The notes under the pieces: generated by a model
Databases searched by the model: none
Seen by the model: only the letters and a program-made list of their open reading frames with translations
Told to the model about the DNA's origin: nothing
Program-made: the position numbers and the translations under genes
Shown: one piece after another, positions 1 to 7,796 of the stretch
Numbering within the stretch: the first letter of the stretch is position 1
Layout: each line of letters starts with the position of its first letter
Assembly: GCF_020217005.1 (NCBI RefSeq)
Contig: NZ_JAIWOI010000152.1
Location: 1 to 10,000 of the forward strand
Direction of reading: 5' to 3'
From: Rheinheimera sp.
GTDB lineage: Bacteria > Pseudomonadota > Gammaproteobacteria > Enterobacterales > Alteromonadaceae
Length of the DNA stretch: 10,000 bases

Positions 1-188
1 CATTTGTCCGCCTCATCCAGAGTTAAAGTGCGCGCTTCAGAGGTGAGCAGCACTGGGATATGTTGTTTAATCGGATAAGCCAAACGATCGGCAGTACAAA
101 TCAGTTCCTGCTTTTCTTTATCCAGTTTCAGTTTATTTTTGCACAGTGGACAGGCAATGATGTCCAGTAAGGCGATATTTAAAGCCAT
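1..188 (-). CDS. ycaR: Trm112-like (YcaR family) small protein, 3' end cut by window edge
   Basis: The ATG is at 188-186 and 62 codons are visible before the left edge. The translation begins [16 protein letters not shown] and has a CPLC pair (Cys13, Cys16) and a third cysteine at about residue 31 (ELIC). It ends near [19 protein letters not shown]. This follows E. coli YcaR (60 aa) almost residue for residue, so only a few codons should be missing. The family is a small zinc-ribbon-like fold related to Trm112, the activator of methyltransferases in eukaryotes and archaea. The role of the bacterial single-domain form is not settled. Its ATG overlaps the lpxK stop by one base (TAATG), so translation is probably coupled to lpxK. 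In E. coli the next gene is kdsB; that would lie outside this window. Confidence 0.88.
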   Translation of the reverse strand, partial: MALNIALLDIIACPLCKNKLKLDKEKQELICTADRLAYPIKQHIPVLLTSEARTLTLDEADK

Positions 189-1177
189 TATTCATCTCTC
201 CATTGACGCAGCTGTTGCTGCAGCCAGAATTTAAATTGGTCCGAAAGTTCGGCTTCAACCGGCAGGTAATACCAATTGGCCTTGGCAAAAGCGCGGCATT
301 TGACCGCATCTTTTTCCGTCATCAGCACTGGGCCTTCGATATCAGCCAGACTTTGTTCATCAAAAGCAAAATGATCACGGAAAAATGCTGTGGCTTTCAC
401 CTCAATACCTACACTTTTTACCGTATCGACAAAACGTTGTGGATTACCAATAGCCGCCACTAAAGTCACAGCCTGGCCTTGTTCCGGCCATTGACTCTGG
501 CCATCCAGAGCTTGCGGCCTAACAGGCTTTAACAGCATTTTATGCGTTGTCTGGCTGCCAGAGTTTGCTGTCGTAAAGTCACCACTGTTGACTATCACCG
601 CATCCACAGTCTGTAAACGCGCAACCGGCTCCCTTAATGGCCCTGCAGGTAATAACTGCTGATTACCTAGTTTGCGCTGACCGTCAATCAACACCAACTC
701 CAAATCACGTTGTAATCGGTAATGCTGCAGTCCATCGTCACTGATCACTATATCGCAGTCTGTGTTGGCAAGCAGATACACAACTGCTGCCACCCGGTCC
801 GGACAGACCACCACAGGGCAATGACTTTTGCTGGCGAGCAGCAAAGGCTCATCCCCGACATCGCAGGCCTGATGCAAAGAAGTGACGCGCACTGGCTCTG
901 TGATACGGGCGCCATAACCCCGACTGACAATACCAGGGGTAAATCCCTGCTCTGTTAAAAACTGACAGAGCCACAAGGTAAAAGGGGTTTTGCCTGTGCC
1001 GCCTACTGAAATATTACCCACTATGACAACAGGCTTATCCACCGCATAAGATCGCAACCAGCCGCGCTGATACGCCAAACGACGCAGCTGTGCAATCAGC
1101 CGATAGAGCAGACTCAAAGGCCAAAACACTAAGGTAAAAGGGTGCTGCTGATACCAGCCTTTCTCCCACCAGTTCAT
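188..1177 (-). CDS. lpxK: Tetraacyldisaccharide 4'-kinase (lipid A kinase)
   Basis: LpxK transfers phosphate from ATP to the 4' position of the tetraacyl disaccharide 1-phosphate, giving lipid IVA, at the cytoplasmic face of the inner membrane (Raetz pathway). The 329-aa length is normal for the family (E. coli about 328). Visible landmarks are an N-terminal hydrophobic anchor at about residues 14-30 and the P-loop [12 protein letters not shown] at 54-65. RGYGA is at 86-90 and GDEPLLLA at 108-115, whose Asp corresponds to a proposed catalytic residue. The ISDDGLQH stretch (145-152) carries the paired aspartates. PAGPLREP follows at 177-184, FRDHFAF with His269 is at 266-272, and LMTEKDAVK lies near 285-293. 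The ATG lies within the msbA stop (ATGA, 4-bp overlap), which indicates translational coupling with the flippase that exports the product. Confidence 0.96.
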   Translation of the reverse strand: MNWWEKGWYQQHPFTLVFWPLSLLYRLIAQLRRLAYQRGWLRSYAVDKPVVIVGNISVGGTGKTPFTLWLCQFLTEQGFTPGIVSRGYGARITEPVRVTSLHQACDVGDEPLLLASKSHCPVVVCPDRVAAVVYLLANTDCDIVISDDGLQHYRLQRDLELVLIDGQRKLGNQQLLPAGPLREPVARLQTVDAVIVNSGDFTTANSGSQTTHKMLLKPVRPQALDGQSQWPEQGQAVTLVAAIGNPQRFVDTVKSVGIEVKATAFFRDHFAFDEQSLADIEGPVLMTEKDAVKCRAFAKANWYYLPVEAELSDQFKFWLQQQLRQWRDE

Positions 1178-2925
1178 CCGACTTCACTAAATTGCATTTT
1201 ATAAAGCTGCGCATAATAGCCGTTTTGTGCCAGCAAAGACTGATGAGTGCCCTGCTCTACAATCTGGCCCTGATCCATCACTAAAATCTGATCGGCATTT
1301 TCAATAGTGGATAACCGGTGCGCTATCACAATACTGGTACGGCCTTTAAATAACTCATCCAAAGCGCCCTGAATTTTACGTTCTGACTCGGTATCCAAAG
1401 CCGAAGTAGCTTCATCCAGAATAAGCAGTGGAGCCTGACGCAATAAAGCACGGGCTATAGCAATACGTTGACGCTGACCACCAGATAAAGTTACACCGTT
1501 TTCACCAATTTCAGTGTCGAGTCCTTCAGGCATCTGCTGCACAAACTCCATCACATGGGCTTTCTCTGCCACTTCCAGTAACAGCTCCGGGCTTAATTCA
1601 CCACGGTAGCCATAAGCAATGTTATTGGCGATAGTGTCGTTAAACAGCACCACATGCTGCGATACCACAGCCATTTGCGAGCGTAATGAATCCAATGTGC
1701 AGTCTTTGGTATTGATACCATCCAATAAAATTTCGCCTTGTTCAATTTCATAAAAACGTGGCAACAAGCTGGAGATGGTGGTTTTACCACTACCGGAGCG
1801 GCCAACCAAAGCCACAGTCTGGCCAGGTTCGACTTTGATATTAATCTGCTTTAACACCTGCTTGTCATGGCCTGGGTAGTTAAAACTTAAGTCTTTAATT
1901 TCAATAGCACCTGTCACCTGTTTCAGCTCAACAGTACCAGTGTCCTGCTCTGGTTTTTCATCCAGCACCAGGAAGACATTAGCTGCCGCTGCCATACCGC
2001 GCTGAAAGTCACTGTTGACAGTGGTTAGCTGTTTCAGTGGTTTTAACAGCAACATCATGGCGGTGATCATTTCACTGAAGGTACCAGGCGTTAAGGTCTC
2101 CAGCATAGCCGGGAAGCTGGCCAGATAAATCACAAAAGCCAGGGCAAACGAGGCGATCAATTGAATCAACGAGACGCTGATGGCACGGGTCGCTTCCATC
2201 TTAACGTCGAGCTGGCGGTTGCGGTTATTCACCGCTTTAAATCTGTTGTTTTCTAAATCGCCTGCGCCAAAAGATAAAATTACTTTATGGCCGTTCAGCA
2301 TTTGCTCTGAACTGGTGGTGACATCGCCCATCGCATTTTGCATATTGCTGCTGATTTTACGAAAACGCTTGGATACTTGTGCCACGATAACGGCGATCAG
2401 CGGGGCTATGACTAAAAAAATCAGCGATAAATGCCAGCTGTTGTAAAACATCAGGCCTAAACAGCCCAATACAAACACACCTTCATGAATAAGCACCACT
2501 AAAGCTTTGCTGGAGGCTTGTTTAATTTGTTCGGCGTCGTAAGTAATTTTAGAGATCAGCTCACCGGTCGAGTGCTTGTCATGGTAACTGACAGGTAAAG
2601 CAATCATTTGGCTGAATAACTGCTGGCGTAAGTCCTTCACTATATGAGTTCCCGCCCAGTTTAAGCAGTAGCTGGAGATGAAATTAAATACCCCACGAAG
2701 CAAAAACATACCGACCACAAAAACCGGAGCCCAGGCTAAATAAGCCGTATCTTTTTGGGTGATACCACGGTCAATGAAACTGGAAAACTGAGAGATAAAA
2801 TAAATATCAACACAGGCATAGCCTGCCATACCAAACATCGCCAGTGCAAAACCCGCTTTGTAGGGTTTTAAATACCGCATCAGACGTTTAAAGGTACTAA
2901 TTGAACCCGTTGTTTGTGAAGACAA
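1174..2925 (-). CDS. msbA: Lipid A-core ABC exporter / flippase MsbA
   Basis: MsbA is a homodimeric type IV half-transporter that flips core-lipid A across the inner membrane using ATP. I chose the TTG start at 2925-2923 because GGGG at 2932-2935 sits 6 nt upstream. It gives 583 aa, matching the 582 aa of E. coli MsbA. A longer frame opens with GTG at 2976 (600 aa), but its SD is poor. Numbered from the TTG, six membrane segments lie near 26-45, 61-87, 141-162, 165-185, 250-271 and 282-301. The nucleotide-binding domain follows: Walker A GRSGSGKTT 375-383, Q-loop Gln423, signature LSGGQ 480-484, Walker B LLILDE 500-505 and H-loop His536 (IAHRLST). All catalytic elements are present. It follows comEC with 68 bp between and overlaps lpxK by 4 bp. 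A different polyspecific lipid exporter is possible in principle, but the lpxK linkage makes MsbA near certain. Confidence 0.95.
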   Translation of the reverse strand: MSSQTTGSISTFKRLMRYLKPYKAGFALAMFGMAGYACVDIYFISQFSSFIDRGITQKDTAYLAWAPVFVVGMFLLRGVFNFISSYCLNWAGTHIVKDLRQQLFSQMIALPVSYHDKHSTGELISKITYDAEQIKQASSKALVVLIHEGVFVLGCLGLMFYNSWHLSLIFLVIAPLIAVIVAQVSKRFRKISSNMQNAMGDVTTSSEQMLNGHKVILSFGAGDLENNRFKAVNNRNRQLDVKMEATRAISVSLIQLIASFALAFVIYLASFPAMLETLTPGTFSEMITAMMLLLKPLKQLTTVNSDFQRGMAAAANVFLVLDEKPEQDTGTVELKQVTGAIEIKDLSFNYPGHDKQVLKQINIKVEPGQTVALVGRSGSGKTTISSLLPRFYEIEQGEILLDGINTKDCTLDSLRSQMAVVSQHVVLFNDTIANNIAYGYRGELSPELLLEVAEKAHVMEFVQQMPEGLDTEIGENGVTLSGGQRQRIAIARALLRQAPLLILDEATSALDTESERKIQGALDELFKGRTSIVIAHRLSTIENADQILVMDQGQIVEQGTHQSLLAQNGYYAQLYKMQFSEVG

Positions 2926-2931
2926 ATTTAA

Positions 2932-2935
2932 CCCC
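2932..2935 (-). promoter_or_regulatory. Ribosome binding site supporting a TTG start for msbA
   Basis: The minus strand reads CTGGGGTTAAATTTG, placing a G-run 6 nt before the in-frame TTG at 2925. The upstream GTG at 2976 has only GAAAG three bases before it, too close for normal use. This is the main reason for the shorter msbA model. Other starts within the first 20 codons cannot be excluded. Confidence 0.5.
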
Positions 2936-2993
2936 AGAGAATAAGAAAACCGCCGCCATTCTACCTTGTTGTGCACTGGCTTTCAGCAATTGT

Positions 2994-5204
2994 TCACTGC
3001 TTTTGCAGCCAAAATGGCAAAGGTTGCTGCCGATAGGGCCAGATATTGAGTTGCCGCGCTGTTATTTCAATCCGGACAGCGCCCTGCTCTGCGGTATTCA
3101 GTAGCGGAATTTGTAACAACGCCAGGCGGCCCAGCACCTCTTTACTCGGGTGTCCATAGGCGTTATTAGAAGCTGCGCTGTTCAACGCCAGCAAAGGTTT
3201 TAACTTAGATAAAAAATCCAGATGACTAGAACTTCGGCTGCCATGATGCCCAAGTAGTAGCAAATCTGTCCTCAAGTTAGGATTAAGCTGCATTAATTCC
3301 ATTTCTACACTATGACCAATATCCCCTGTCAATAAGCTTTGCCAGCCAACAGTGTTGATTGCCACAACGCAAGAGCTGTTATTACCGCCCTGATGCTGAA
3401 TCTGGCTTCGAAACGACCACAACAGTGCATCCAGATAAACGGCGGGTAAAGATGAACAAGGCTGCTGCGCAAAACCTGTGTCAAAATCGGCAATTAATTT
3501 CAGTTTTGGGTAAGCGTTGATTACTTCAACAAAAGCACCGGTATGATCCGAATCTGCATGACTTAACACTAAATAATCCAGTTGTCTGATGCCCTGAAAA
3601 TGCAGATAAGGTAAAACGTAAGCTTCAGTGGCGTTGAAGCTGCCGTAGACAGGGCCTACGTCGTACAAAAGCCCTTTATCCCCTTTCTGCAACAGTATGG
3701 CTGTGCCTTGACCCACATCTATCATATGCAGTTGCCATTGCTCTGTTTTTGACCATAGCAAGGCCACAAATGGCAGCATCAGCAGCGCGAGCCTGGGTCT
3801 GGGCAGAGCCGCAGGAAGAAAAAACCAGGCTATTAATAACAAGGCAACACAACAGGCAGAAAAAACGGTTTGAGCTGGTAACAGCCACCAGTAATCCATC
3901 GCGGCGCCGGCCAATAGCCATTGATGCAAAGGGGATAACACCAGTTCTGCCAGTTGCCAATGCCACAGCATGTCAGCAGGTAGTATCAGTTCGAGCAGCA
4001 AGGCAAACAGTAAATATGGGATCACGAGCAGAGAACACCAGGGTACAAAAAGTAGATTTGAAAGTAGCGCCAAAGGCGCTATTCCGTGAAAAAACAGTAA
4101 GGTTGGCGCACTCATTAAGAGTGTCATCAGGGCCTGAAATTTCAGTGCGTGCTTGATGACACCCCATTGACTTCGATCCTTCAGAGGATATCGCCAGACA
4201 AACAGAAAAATCAGCGCCACGGCGTAAAGCGTTAACCAAAAGCTTATACTCATCACCCATAACGGATTCAGCAGTAATAAAAGTCCGCAAACTAAAATCC
4301 AGCTTTGACTGTAACTTAAACGTCTGCGCTGTTGGATCAGGTAAACAGCCAAAATCATAGCAACTAAGGCTCTGAGTGTCGGAATAGCAAAACCAGCTAA
4401 TAAACTGTAATACCAGGCTGCTGCCAGAGCAGCAAAAGGAGCCAGACTTCGACAGTACAACAGGCGGATATGAAGCCTGGACAGCATGATGACAAGCGCG
4501 TAAACCCAGCCAAACAGCAAGCCGATATGAAAACCCGATATCGATATTAAGTGGCCCAGAGCGGTCGCCTGCAACCCAAGCCACAACTCGTCACTAAAAG
4601 GCCTCTCGCCTAATGTGAGAGCAGTGATCAATGAAAAAGAAGGTAAATCGCCAATTTTTGACAATAGTCTTTGGTAAAGTTGCTGACGATGATCCCAATG
4701 AGAATCCAGTAACAGTCCTTCCTTAACTGCACAATTTCCTATTATTTCAGATACATAGGCATTTGCCTCTACATTTACTGAACCAGGATTAGCCGGTGCT
4801 TTAACTGCCTTACAACTTAGCTTCAACCACCAGCTCTGACCTTGTCCCAAGCTATGCGGCGCCTCTTGCCATCGCAGTCTCAACAAGTAGCCTTTGAGAG
4901 ACCCTTCATTGATTTGAAATAAAAATCTGCTGAACTGCGGATCCTGTTGCCTGATACTTGCCACCTGGCCTGTCAACCAGGGCGTTGACATGCTAAGTAG
5001 CTGCTCTGTGTGCGACTGATGCTGCTGAACTTGCCACAACCAAAGGCTCAAAGCACAACAGAAACCTGTGACGAAAAACAAACGGTAATAAATACAGATC
5101 AAGATCAAACAGAACAGAAAAATAAGCCACAAAAGGGCTGGCACTATTGGTAAAAATAATGACAATAGGCATCCGCTGATCACACCGATGAAAAAACGAT
5201 TCAC
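2994..5204 (-). CDS. comEC: DNA internalization / competence protein ComEC (Rec2, YcaI)
   Basis: ComEC forms the inner-membrane channel that takes single-stranded DNA into the cytoplasm during transformation. The protein is 736 aa (E. coli YcaI about 754). Hydrophobic helices at about 5-70 lead into a periplasmic OB-like N-terminal region (about 70-190). The membrane competence domain runs from about 190 to 485 and includes HLISISGFHIGLL (218-230) and PTLRALVAM (275-283). The C-terminal part is a metallo-beta-lactamase-like domain from about 490. It shows MIDVGQG (494-500), LSHADSDHTGA with His549, Asp551, Asp553 and His554, LLTGDIG (624-630), LGHHGS (651-656) and a late GHPS (684-687). The metal-ligand motif looks intact, so nuclease activity is plausible but not shown. 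The start is GTG at 5204-5202; an upstream ATG hits a stop after two codons. It is the first gene of the minus-strand operon and diverges from the DUF2062 gene after 25 bp. Confidence 0.93.
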   Translation of the reverse strand: MNRFFIGVISGCLLSLFLPIVPALLWLIFLFCLILICIYYRLFFVTGFCCALSLWLWQVQQHQSHTEQLLSMSTPWLTGQVASIRQQDPQFSRFLFQINEGSLKGYLLRLRWQEAPHSLGQGQSWWLKLSCKAVKAPANPGSVNVEANAYVSEIIGNCAVKEGLLLDSHWDHRQQLYQRLLSKIGDLPSFSLITALTLGERPFSDELWLGLQATALGHLISISGFHIGLLFGWVYALVIMLSRLHIRLLYCRSLAPFAALAAAWYYSLLAGFAIPTLRALVAMILAVYLIQQRRRLSYSQSWILVCGLLLLLNPLWVMSISFWLTLYAVALIFLFVWRYPLKDRSQWGVIKHALKFQALMTLLMSAPTLLFFHGIAPLALLSNLLFVPWCSLLVIPYLLFALLLELILPADMLWHWQLAELVLSPLHQWLLAGAAMDYWWLLPAQTVFSACCVALLLIAWFFLPAALPRPRLALLMLPFVALLWSKTEQWQLHMIDVGQGTAILLQKGDKGLLYDVGPVYGSFNATEAYVLPYLHFQGIRQLDYLVLSHADSDHTGAFVEVINAYPKLKLIADFDTGFAQQPCSSLPAVYLDALLWSFRSQIQHQGGNNSSCVVAINTVGWQSLLTGDIGHSVEMELMQLNPNLRTDLLLLGHHGSRSSSHLDFLSKLKPLLALNSAASNNAYGHPSKEVLGRLALLQIPLLNTAEQGAVRIEITARQLNIWPYRQQPLPFWLQKQ

Positions 5205-5229
5205 GTTAATTTTTCATTAATGAGTTGTA

Positions 5230-5763
5230 ATGGCAAAGAATCTAATTAAGAAATATCTACCAGATACAGAAAAAATCAAGCAACACCCTTCGCTAAAGAT
5301 CTTTGGCACTTTGTTGCATGACAACAATTTGTGGCACTTTAACCGCCGTTCAGCCCGCGGAGCTTTTGCTGTGGGTTTGTTTGTAGCCTTAATTCCTATG
5401 CCCTTTCAGATGGTGCTTGCTGCAGCTTTGGCTATTTTATTCAGAGTAAATTTACCCCTATCAGCTGCATTGGTTTGGTTGACTAATCCACTCACCATGG
5501 GACCTATATTTTTTATCTGTTATCAGTTAGGCGCCTTGATCCTTGGCCATCCCGGCCATCATGTAGAACCTCAGGTCAGTTTAAGCTGGTTGATCGACAG
5601 TCTGGATACTATAGGCAAACCCTTTCTGCTCGGCAGTCTTATTATTGGCTGCACTTTATCGGCTTCAGGTTATGTGCTGGTGGACTACTTTTGGTGTTTA
5701 TCTGCGAAAAAAGCCTGGAAATCCCGTGCCGATAAACGTCAGAGTGAAAAATCTTCACTCTGA
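5230..5763 (+). CDS. DUF2062 family integral membrane protein
   Basis: This 177-aa membrane protein belongs to the DUF2062 family, whose function is not established. The N-terminal 43 residues are polar and basic (MAKNLIKKYL...). Hydrophobic segments follow at about 44-72, 85-106 and 131-155, and the tail is short and charged (KKAWKSRADKRQSEKSSL). The family signatures visible are the glycine-rich entry to the first segment, IPMPFQM (55-61) and NPLTMGPIF (86-94). The ATG at 5230 is preceded by GAG with 5-nt spacing. Only 25 bp separate it from the divergent comEC start, so its promoter must lie inside comEC coding sequence. It ends 6 bp from lolE, tail to tail. DUF2062 genes occur beside comEC/msbA in related genomes as I recall, which hints at an envelope role, but that is inference. 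Confidence 0.85.
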   Translation: MAKNLIKKYLPDTEKIKQHPSLKIFGTLLHDNNLWHFNRRSARGAFAVGLFVALIPMPFQMVLAAALAILFRVNLPLSAALVWLTNPLTMGPIFFICYQLGALILGHPGHHVEPQVSLSWLIDSLDTIGKPFLLGSLIIGCTLSASGYVLVDYFWCLSAKKAWKSRADKRQSEKSSL

Positions 5764-5764
5764 C
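5738..5764. terminator. Bidirectional hairpin terminator between DUF2062 gene and lolE
   Basis: An 11-bp perfect inverted repeat (GTCAGAGTGAA / TTCACTCTGAC) closes a 5-nt loop (aaatc) and spans the DUF2062 stop codon. On the plus strand it is followed by the T-rich TTATCTTACC and on the minus strand by GTTTATC, so the U-tracts are imperfect. Its position between convergent genes 6 bp apart suggests one hairpin serves both transcripts. Termination efficiency is not known. Confidence 0.72.
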
Positions 5765-5769
5765 TTATC

Positions 5770-7020
5770 TTACCTTTGGCCTAATACCGCGGCAGGTTGC
5801 ACTTTGCTGGCGCTTAAGGCCGGATAAATAGTAGCCAGCAAACTCATGATTAAGGCGATGCCTATCGTCATCACCACCTGGACAGGTTCAATATGCGAAG
5901 GCACATAATCGACAAAATAGATACTGGAATCGAGCAAACTAAAACCTGTTAAGCTGGTGATTAAACGAAACAGTGGTTCTATTTGCCAGGCCAATAATAA
6001 CCCCACTACACCACCGACCAAAGTACCGGTTAAACCGTTCAGCCAGCCGAGCCACATAAAAGCTTTGACTATGCGACGTCTGGGCATCCCCATGGTCAGT
6101 AAAATAGCGATATCTCCTTGTTTTTCCCGCACCGCCATCACTAAAGTCGCAACTATATTAAAACAAGCTACCGCCAATACCAGCACTAACACCAGATACA
6201 AAATACTACGCACCATCTGAATGTCATTGTACAAATGGCCCTGAGTACGAAACCAGTCCAGCATATAGACATAATCAGTGGCCATATTGCCAAGCTCGCG
6301 TGACAAAGTGGGCGCTGTAAAAATATCAGCGATTTTAAAGGCAAACCCCTGCACTGCACCTTGTGGGTAATTCAGCCATTGGCCTAACGCAGCAATATCG
6401 ACCCAGGCTTGCTGATAATCCAGTTGGCCACCAATACTGACAATAGCGACCACAGTTAAGCTGACATGTTTGTGGCTGGCGAGTTTACCCTCAGCTGTTA
6501 CTTGCGGCAGCATCAGTTGCACTTCATCCCCGACTTTGGCCTGCACTTCGTCCGCTATACCTTTACCCAAAACAATCTGATGTTCACTGATATGGCTTAA
6601 ATCTCCAGCCACCACAAAAGAGCCTAAAGCACTGATGCCTTGCTCTAGCTGCAGCTCAATACCCCGTAAACTGGCTGCTTTGACTTTAGCGCCACTGCGG
6701 ATCATGGTATTGGTTTTGATGTAGGGTGCACCGGCTACTACGCCAGGATGTTGTTGCAACGGTTTGATCTTTTTCTGCCAGTTACCAATAGGGTCAGATA
6801 CTGCCTGCAACTCGACATGAGGGATCACAGACAATAGCTTGTCTTTTAATGCCAGCTCAAAACCATTCATCACTGACAAAGCCAGAATAAGAATAGCGAC
6901 CCCCAGGCCTATACCTATAGTGGAAGATGCCGCAATAAAACGAATAAAAGCGTTGCTGTTACGGCTTTTGCGATAACGCTGCGCCAGTTGCCAGGACAAA
7001 CTAGCCATGAGGTAAGCCAT
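5770..7020 (-). CDS. lolE: Lipoprotein-releasing ABC transporter membrane subunit LolE
   Basis: LolE pairs with LolC and two LolD to extract outer-membrane lipoproteins from the inner membrane and pass them to LolA. The 416-aa protein (E. coli 414) has a first membrane segment at about 29-50 followed by MNGFE (51-55). A large periplasmic domain spans about 55-265. Three more segments lie near 270-297, 320-346 and 378-401. The cytoplasmic [16 protein letters not shown] region (297-312) contacts the ATPase. I call it LolE rather than LolC for three reasons: it is the third gene, it lacks the FTPMG hook motif seen in LolC, and it carries IYFVDYVPS, close to IYFIDFLPS of E. coli LolE. The ATG at 7020 overlaps lolD by 20 bp. 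A second ATG at 7008 aligns equally well with the E. coli N-terminus and has GGATGG 8 nt upstream, so the start could be four codons later. Confidence 0.93.
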   Translation of the reverse strand: MAYLMASLSWQLAQRYRKSRNSNAFIRFIAASSTIGIGLGVAILILALSVMNGFELALKDKLLSVIPHVELQAVSDPIGNWQKKIKPLQQHPGVVAGAPYIKTNTMIRSGAKVKAASLRGIELQLEQGISALGSFVVAGDLSHISEHQIVLGKGIADEVQAKVGDEVQLMLPQVTAEGKLASHKHVSLTVVAIVSIGGQLDYQQAWVDIAALGQWLNYPQGAVQGFAFKIADIFTAPTLSRELGNMATDYVYMLDWFRTQGHLYNDIQMVRSILYLVLVLVLAVACFNIVATLVMAVREKQGDIAILLTMGMPRRRIVKAFMWLGWLNGLTGTLVGGVVGLLLAWQIEPLFRLITSLTGFSLLDSSIYFVDYVPSHIEPVQVVMTIGIALIMSLLATIYPALSASKVQPAAVLGQR

Positions 7021-7699
7021 CCATGGTCTTGCCTAAATGGCCATCACGCATCCAGTACTGTTGGTCCAGCTTCTTTGCCAGCGCCAAATCATGGGTCACC
7101 ACAATAAAGCTGGTTTTCAGCTCACGATTTAATTCACGCAACAGCTTATAAATACTCTCAGCGGTTTGATGATCCAGATTACCTGTAGGCTCATCCGCCA
7201 ATACCAGCGCAGGCTCCCCGACTAAAGCCCGGGCTATAGCAACACGCTGACGTTCACCGCCACTCAATTCAGCAGGTCTGTGCTGGATACGATGCGCTAG
7301 TCCTACACGAGTCAGCATAGCGGCAGCTTTTTGCTCTGCTTTTTCATTAGACTCACCACGGATAAGCAGTGGCATAGCCACGTTTTCCAGTGCAGTGAAA
7401 TCCATCAACAAATGGTGAAACTGATAAATAAAACCTAGTTTCTCATTACGCAGTTTGGCTTTAGCATTGGCCGATAACTTAGCGACAGATTGCCCCAACA
7501 GTATCATGTCACCGCTGTCTGGCTGATCCAAAGTACCCAAAATATGCAACAAGGTACTTTTACCGGAGCCCGAGCTCCCCACTATCGCCAGCATATCGCC
7601 AGCGTTGACGTCCAGACTGATCTGATGCAACACAGGAGTGACGTTAGCGCCATCCGTGTAACTTTTACTGATGCGACGGGCCGTTAAAATACTGGTCAT
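7001..7699 (-). CDS. lolD: Lipoprotein-releasing system ATP-binding protein LolD
   Basis: LolD is the cytoplasmic ATPase that drives lipoprotein extraction by LolCE. The 232-aa length is usual for the family. All ABC ATPase motifs are present: Walker [10 protein letters not shown] (41-49), Q-loop Gln93 in [18 protein letters not shown], signature LSGGERQR (145-152), Walker B LVLADE (165-170) and the switch His203 (VTHD). The Q-loop neighbourhood and [17 protein letters not shown] are typical of the LolD/MacB/FtsE group; the flanking lolC and lolE genes settle the choice. The ATG at 7699 has only weak SD-like bases (GGATAGAG). The last codons overlap lolE, so those two are probably translationally coupled. 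By contrast 96 bp of structured sequence separate it from lolC. Confidence 0.95.
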   Translation of the reverse strand: MTSILTARRISKSYTDGANVTPVLHQISLDVNAGDMLAIVGSSGSGKSTLLHILGTLDQPDSGDMILLGQSVAKLSANAKAKLRNEKLGFIYQFHHLLMDFTALENVAMPLLIRGESNEKAEQKAAAMLTRVGLAHRIQHRPAELSGGERQRVAIARALVGEPALVLADEPTGNLDHQTAESIYKLLRELNRELKTSFIVVTHDLALAKKLDQQYWMRDGHLGKTMDGLPHG

Positions 7700-7706
7700 T
7701 AAACTC

Positions 7707-7730
7707 TATCCAAAGTAATTGATGTTGCGG
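7707..7730 (-). repeat. Single end of a putative dispersed intergenic repeat (lolC-lolD gap)
   Basis: Read on the minus strand, this 24-bp stretch matches 9790-9813 of the plus strand at 19 of 24 positions, with the 11-mer AATTACTTTGG identical. All five differences are transitions. That other site is one end of an element with terminal inverted repeats, so this may be a decayed or partial copy. No convincing second end is visible in the 96-bp gap. It stops 7 bp before the lolD ATG. A chance match is possible but unlikely given how short the two gaps are. Confidence 0.45.
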
Positions 7731-7744
7731 AGCGAGAGCGCCCG
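7728..7744 (-). other. Small GC-rich hairpin upstream of lolD
   Basis: The plus strand reads CGG-a-GCG-agag-CGC-CCG: six G:C pairs with one bulged base and a 4-nt loop. In the lolCDE transcript it lies about 30 nt before the lolD start. It could slow ribosomes or RNase, or simply be part of the repeat-like sequence next to it. No U-tract follows, so it is not a terminator. Confidence 0.4.
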
Positions 7745-7765
7745 GTACACAAAACTGCGATCTCT

Positions 7766-7796
7766 GTTTCCTCTAAGTATTCGACGACGAGGAAAC
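7766..7796 (-). other. Intercistronic hairpin at the lolC stop codon
   Basis: A perfect 8-bp inverted repeat (GTTTCCTC / GAGGAAAC) surrounds a 15-nt loop and begins at the last base of the lolC stop codon. In the minus-strand transcript it is followed by AGAGATCGCAG rather than a run of U. It is therefore better read as an mRNA processing or stability hairpin, or a leaky attenuator, than as a terminator. Confidence 0.5.

Noticed and set aside
203..958. Plus-strand frames antisense to lpxK (86 and 78 codons)
   Set aside because: They are shadows of lpxK, with no SD or recognisable motifs.
3749..4156. 135-codon plus-strand frame antisense to comEC
   Set aside because: It has an Ala/Arg-rich composition typical of an antisense shadow and lies wholly within comEC, with no supporting signal.
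3973..4584. 203-codon open frame on the minus strand inside comEC
   Set aside because: It is in another frame of a well-conserved comEC coding region, has no family resemblance and no plausible SD. It is a coding shadow.
5645..5827. 60-codon plus-strand frame running from DUF2062 into lolE
   Set aside because: It overlaps two real genes in other frames and runs through the convergent hairpin. It has no recognisable product.
7700..7795. A separate promoter for lolDE in the lolC-lolD gap
   Set aside because: I could not find a -35/-10 pair with acceptable spacing on the minus strand. The gap is explained better by hairpins and repeat sequence.
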